NCBI GenBank assembly: GCA_900155495.1
Contig: FTLJ01000651.1
Coordinates: 1 to 63,903 of the forward strand
Reading direction: 5' to 3'
Source of the DNA: Porogramme epimiltina
Lineage: Eukaryota > Basidiomycota > Agaricomycetes > Polyporales > Polyporaceae
Length of the DNA stretch: 63,903 bases
Positions within the stretch are counted from its first letter, which is position 1. Each line of letters starts with the position of its first letter. The position numbers and the translations under genes were made by a program. This document shows positions 59,771 to 63,903 of this stretch, piece by piece. A model generated the notes under the pieces. It searched no databases. It was given only the letters and a program-made list of their open reading frames with translations, and had not been told where the DNA came from.

Positions 59771-62415
59771 TCAGAAGAGGGCGCTCATGGTTCGAAGTGA
59801 GGTCCCTACACACATACACACCATAAGACTTGGATGTGCTCGAGGTTGTGAATAACGCACACCTGTCACCGGGGGGGGGACGTCAGAAGAAAATCTCGGA
59901 CCTCGGTACATTACAGAAGAATGGCGGTCGTGGCTGCGGCAATGACTGACTCGACCCTCCTTCCCTGCCGGTTCTGGCTGCTCTGGAGTGTAACCCTCCA
60001 TCCGGTCAAACGACGACCGGTCGTTCTTTGGCCAACCGGGCATTTTGAGGTAATCCGCAATGAGTTGACGAAAGTACTTATGCGTGTTAAGCATCTCTGC
60101 TCTACGCCTCGTTGCTTCATCTGGCTCTTGAGGGGTGGTGGGAACACGGATGCGTTTGGTCGGATCAGGGGCTCCCGGAGCATAGAGGTCGTCGTCTAAC
60201 ATTCATTCCACCTCCTCCAATATTGCGTCTTGGACTGACTGAGGAGGCCTTCCAATCTGGTTATCCTGAAGTTTCTTCGAGGTTGAAGTGACGAGCTGGT
60301 GCCTGTCCCATTCAAAGACCTTCAGGCGAGCTTGGAACAAGCCCAGCATCTCCGAAATGAGCTTGTTGATCACGTGGTGCCCGCCCACACCGAAGCAAAG
60401 TCGCTTCGAACCACTTTCAAGCCTCGCGTGACGGATGGATTCTCTTTTCACGGGGCCGCAGATGTCCCCGTCGTCGGTGGGCTCGCTCCCGTCGAAGTAG
60501 CTGAGGAGAAAATTGTGTACTTCAGTAAGGGTAAGGTTGTGCTGCATGAACCGAACTCCGTCATAAACGAGAACATTGAAGAACGCTTCTAATTCGTCAG
60601 GGATTTCGACGGGCTTTCCAGGATCCATCAGGCACGGCACGGACATGTACTGCCAAGTTCCCTGCCCATGATGGTAAGGATTGGTTGCCGTTGATCGCAT
60701 AAGAACCAAAGATACTCACTATTCGTTCAGGTTGACTAGCAAAAAGAGCGGACTTCGCCTCCGGGATGACCTTCGCAAGCTCCCAATCACTTAGGAGCCC
60801 TTTCAGGCCAACTGCGTAGCCTCCATTGGAGAGGCGGACGATCTCGGGGAAGATGAGAACGTTCCCTGCGCTAACGTCATGATGCATGATCCGACAAAGC
60901 TCGAGTGCCTGTTCGTGGGCTATGGAAGCGAATGTTAGAATTATAACTCCCTCCGAAACACGTTGAACGTACCGCCTACTGCATGACCCAACACTCTCAG
61001 CAGCGTCCTGCTGTTAGAGTACCCAGTTAGAGGTAGACACACCTCCGCGACGACAATGCGGAAGTGTGTCAGGTGACGCAACCCTCGTCCTGACCGATTC
61101 GTCGTATCGGCTTGGCTCTCCTCGTGACTGCGCTTGGTGCCAAATGTCGGTAGTATCGGAGAGGGTATGCTAATAGTGTGCGCATGCGGTTGGGTGGCTG
61201 AGCGACCCGAGCGACGCGCTGTAATGCCGCAAGAGAGAGGCCGTTGTGGGAGTCGACGGATGGCCCGGGGAGGACCGGTGTGCCGCTTCATGTTTGCCTT
61301 CGGCGAGCATTGAGACGTCAGCGTCACTTGTTCCTTGAGGTCTTCGTGGCAGACAAGAGTCGGAACATGCCGGATATGAGCCTGGTTCAGAACTTTGAGA
61401 GTGTCTCCCTCGACGCCAACACTGACATAATGGGGACGCCACGAGTCCTTCAGAAATACGAACCGCTGCGAATCCCATTCAAGTGCAACGTAGCCCCGCG
61501 TGCCACGGCCTATCGGACCCATTTCCGCATAAATCGGGGTGCCGACGAGATATTCCTGATTCTGGACGGTAAGCACGTACACGACCTTGTTCTTGAGGGA
61601 TTCCTTGAACAGATCACGGACATATGTGAAGGTTGGAGGGTAGAGGGAGAGTACATCGTTGGTCAGGTTGTGGGGAGTGTCTGTCATCACATTGATCGAT
61701 GAAGGAGGAGGTTCACAGAGATTTCTAGGGTCTTTTAGAAGTTCCCCGGAGACGAAAAGGGGGGAGGTTGGTGCGGAGACGGCCCGATAAGTCTCCAACA
61801 CAGCTGCAACAGCTGCGCTGGTGGTATGACCTTGGGTGAGCGTGTCATCCTTGAGGTCGAGGAGGTTATCCAATGATAAGGCCTGTGCTCGTTGCCACCC
61901 ACATGATGTCGGAGAGAGACAAGTGGTAGTAGGATCGAGACCAGCGTCGACGGGGTTCATCTTCGAAAGGCCATAAAGGAGCTCAAGAAGAACACGAGTG
62001 CTCTCTACCGTCTCCGCGTAATCCGTGGCTCGGGAAACGATGACACTAGATCTGTCCCAGCGCATGATCCGCATCATGGAGCCATTGACGAAGAGCATGA
62101 AGTGAGCGGTACGATGTTGGTATATGAAAAAAGTTATCCTCTGACATGGCGCCGATCATCTGCCTCAGACTCTAGTTGCGAGGGGTTCTCGTCGTCGAAC
62201 GGATCAAATTTCATTCCCCCGCCCTTGAACTCGACCGTATAGCGCTAAAAGGCCCAGTTGGAAACCTTGTGCACAACGAAGCTAGAGTCTTCTTCAGGAA
62301 TGAAACTCGCGTTGACCTTAGAGTCGTTAGGGTCGCCATCCTCCGGCGTGTCCTCCGACAAGTGCATGAAAAATCCTGGGCACAGGCGGTGTTCTTTATC
62401 TAGAAGAGCCTGTGG
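59771..62415 (-). pseudogene. FunK1 kinase pseudogene, tandem copy
   Basis: Matches the neighbour's FunK1 gene from LCPGFYMNLSE to the C-terminus, but about 190 N-terminal residues are absent beyond 62415. Lesions: NWxYQR has become NWAF-stop-R (CAG to TAG near 62245). RGQLFSY has become RG-stop-LFSY (CAA to TAA near 62142). A deletion then removes the ADIIFR segment and shifts frame (near 62130). A TGA at 60203-60205 separates SVQDAILEEVE from a still recognisable C-terminus (THKYFRQLIADYLKMPGWP). The catalytic loop reads IMHHDVSAGNVLIF, with His in place of the HRD Arg. Introns equivalent to those of the intact copy remain near 60930 and 60690. A 385-codon central frame (62098-60941) stays open. 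Confidence 0.85.
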
Positions 62416-62547
62416 TCAAATCGGTCAACGATTTATATTCAGCATTCCTAGAGAAGTTAATGCGTACCCATGCAGATGAATTCTTCTTCTCCGCGGGAAG
62501 TGCATTGTATGACGGTGGTTATTGGACAAAAATCCAGCGTGAAATGC

Positions 62548-62780
62548 TCGTTGGGAACGGTCGGGAACGGCTGGGATCATTGGGAATCACAGTGAATCAC
62601 GGTGAGTCACCGGGGTCACAGTGTATCATCGTGATTCCTGATCAATTATCGGTCTCGGTGGTTTATTGATTTTCCCGACCATTCCCGACGGTGGCACACC
62701 GACTCTCATTCATGTGTTCTGTCGTTCCCGACGTTTCCCGATGTTTCCCAACGTTTCCCAACGTTTCGTCAGCACTGCCC
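62548..62780. repeat. Inverted arrays of TCGGGAACG / CGTTCCCGA
   Basis: Left side (62550-62640) carries GGGAACGGTCGGGAACGGC followed by GAATCAC and GTCAC short repeats. Right side (62686-62768) carries the inverse CGTTCCCGACGTTTCCCGAT with TTTCCCAACG in tandem. The two arrays face each other around 62660, like subterminal repeats of a small inverted-repeat element. Ends were not located. Confidence 0.45.
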
Positions 62781-63000
62781 AATGTGGCTGAGACGCGATC
62801 AATGTACTACATAAATATTATAAAGACTGAATAAAATAAAATAAAAACACCCCAAGGCGTGTCGCCACCGTTGTTTGCAATGTAGCGAGCCAGACCGTCG
62901 GGGTTATCGGAGTAGCTTCTCCCGGGCGCGATCGGGCGCTCCATCTGGGGCGCGACGCGTCTTGAGTCGGTCACGTGATCGTTTCGACGCGTCATTTGGT

Positions 63001-63021
63001 GGCGAGGGCAGCGCCCTCGCC
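63001..63021. repeat. Perfect 9-bp inverted repeat, potential hairpin
   Basis: GGCGAGGGC and GCCCTCGCC flank the 3-nt loop AGC. GACGCGTC-type palindromes lie on both sides (62990 and 63030). It could be a transposon end structure or a cruciform. It lies in a sequence unlike the genes to its left. Confidence 0.6.
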
Positions 63022-63281
63022 CCCAAAAGACGCGTCGCAACTTTAACTTGTTAAATGCGGCACAGAAGACTTACTCTCATTCGCTCTATGGGGCTGACGC
63101 GGCCTCGCGCCCCTTGCGGGTGCAGAGCACAACGAATGTCAACTTGGTGGCGGTTATTGGGCGCCTATTGGGCGCGTTGTTCGGATCCCGGACTTGGCCA
63201 CATTCTGTTCTCAACCGCCGCGCTCTCACCCGCCCCGCGCTGCCCCGCCCGCCCGCCGCCAGGATTTTGAATCCCTCACAG

Positions 63282-63823
63282 AGCAACTGCGAGGTCGTAC
63301 AAATGTCCCCACTATGGCTGCGACAAAGAGTTTCCAACGTCGAGCAAACACGAGGCGCGCTGGTACGCATACAAGGCCGACTCCACCCGCCACCTTTTTA
63401 CCAAACGCACGGCCGAACTAGAAGAGGAACGGTCAACCAAACGAGCGCGCATCGAAGGTGAGCGTGAAATACGCTCGCGCGTGGGCTCGGTAAGTTTTTT
63501 ATTGTACTATGATTATGCATTATTATGTTAGTGATTATGTTCATTATCACAGCACTGGCAGCCCGTCTTGACCCCGCGCGGGGTCGAGAACCTGCACTTT
63601 ATCCAGCAGGAAATATCTAGCACAGGTACCTCAGTAAGTGCCATACCCATTGCGCTATTCCTCGTGCTGACGACGCCCTCTTGTGTAGAACGACACCCCC
63701 GGGTGTGCCCCGTCAGGCAGCCCCCATCAGCAAAGTGTCACGCGTCTTGGGACGGGCTTGTGGGGCTTGGCAAGCCCCCCAAGCCCCCCAAGCCCCCAAG
63801 CCCAAAAAAGCCCGTGGGCTTGA
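63282..63823 (+). CDS. C2H2-type zinc-finger protein fragment, 5' end uncertain
   Basis: Three exon-like segments share a frame: about 63282-63489, 63553-63633 and 63689-63823, with GTAAGT donors and CAG/TAG acceptors. The first encodes YKCPHYGCDKEFPTSSKHE, the start of a C2H2 finger, followed by a Lys/Arg/Glu-rich helix (TAELEEERSTKRARIEGE). The second has LTPRGVENLHFIQQEISS. The last is Ser/Pro-rich, reads into the AAGCCC repeat and stops at 63823. The sequence upstream of 63282 has a stop in this frame, so a further 5' exon is needed. It could be a host gene or part of a transposon whose terminal repeats follow. I do not recognise the family. Confidence 0.4.
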
Positions 63824-63903
63824 CAAGCTAGGTGGGGGGGGAACCAAAAAGCCCGAGGTCGGCTTGTCAAGCCCGGGGCAGGCTTGTCAAGCCCATTCAA
63901 GCC
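63760..63903. repeat. GGCTTGTCAAGCC palindromic repeat at right edge
   Basis: Tandem AAGCCCCCC units are followed by repeated palindromes GGCTTGTCAAGCC and variants (GGCTTGGCAAGCC, GGCTTGACAAGC). This looks like a transposon terminus with subterminal repeats, cut by the window edge. Related AAGCCC palindromes lie at 1-90. Confidence 0.6.

Overview
This is nuclear DNA of a filamentous basidiomycete, most likely an Agaricomycete. Genes are broken by many short GT-AG introns of about 50-65 nt. There are families expanded in that group (FunK1 fungal-type kinases, F-box proteins, HET-domain proteins), a fused pentafunctional AROM gene and a type II NADH dehydrogenase. There are no operons. I cannot place it to genus. 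Both window ends are rich in palindromic AAGCCC-type repeats, so the window may be a contig that stops in repeats.

Layout: 1-5.3 kb holds decayed F-box remnants (minus) and a 1.46-kb non-autonomous DNA transposon (2298-3758). 6.1-10 kb has a HET pseudogene (minus) and an apparently intact jacalin-like lectin gene (plus). 10.6-15 kb has two F-box genes (minus), one frameshifted. 15.6-18 kb is ferric reductase 1 (minus). 19.1-21.7 kb is the NADH dehydrogenase (minus), divergent from an NTF2/SnoaL-like gene at 22-23 kb. 23-28 kb is GC-rich with no recognisable gene. 28.3-30.6 kb is ferric reductase 2 (plus), followed by two F-box genes (31-35.1 kb), a degenerate jacalin-like copy, a HET gene with two nonsense codons, an intact jacalin-like gene (39.7-40.6 kb, minus), a second HET pseudogene and another F-box gene (44.6-46.3 kb). 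46.9-52 kb is AROM, tail-to-tail with a secreted DUF5695-type protein (52.1-55.1 kb). 56.2-62.4 kb is a tandem FunK1 pair, the distal copy dead. The right edge is repeat-rich and carries a C2H2-type zinc-finger gene fragment.

The most striking feature is mirror symmetry. Reading outward from about 22-28 kb, both arms carry ferric reductase, F-box genes, jacalin-like lectin, a short conserved unit, HET and F-box, in opposite orientation. The two reductases share seven intron positions and six identical exon lengths. The block HET pseudogene / short unit / jacalin-like gene occurs at 6.1-10.0 kb and inverted at 39.7-43.8 kb. This points to inverted segmental duplication followed by decay.

Functionally the window mixes housekeeping metabolism (AROM, NADH dehydrogenase), iron uptake (two reductases with exact ATCWGATAA iron-GATA motifs in their upstream regions) and a fast-evolving cluster of F-box, HET and lectin genes of the kind linked in fungi to ubiquitin-mediated turnover and nonself recognition. 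Exon limits are my reading of splice consensus and reading frame. Identities were not computed.
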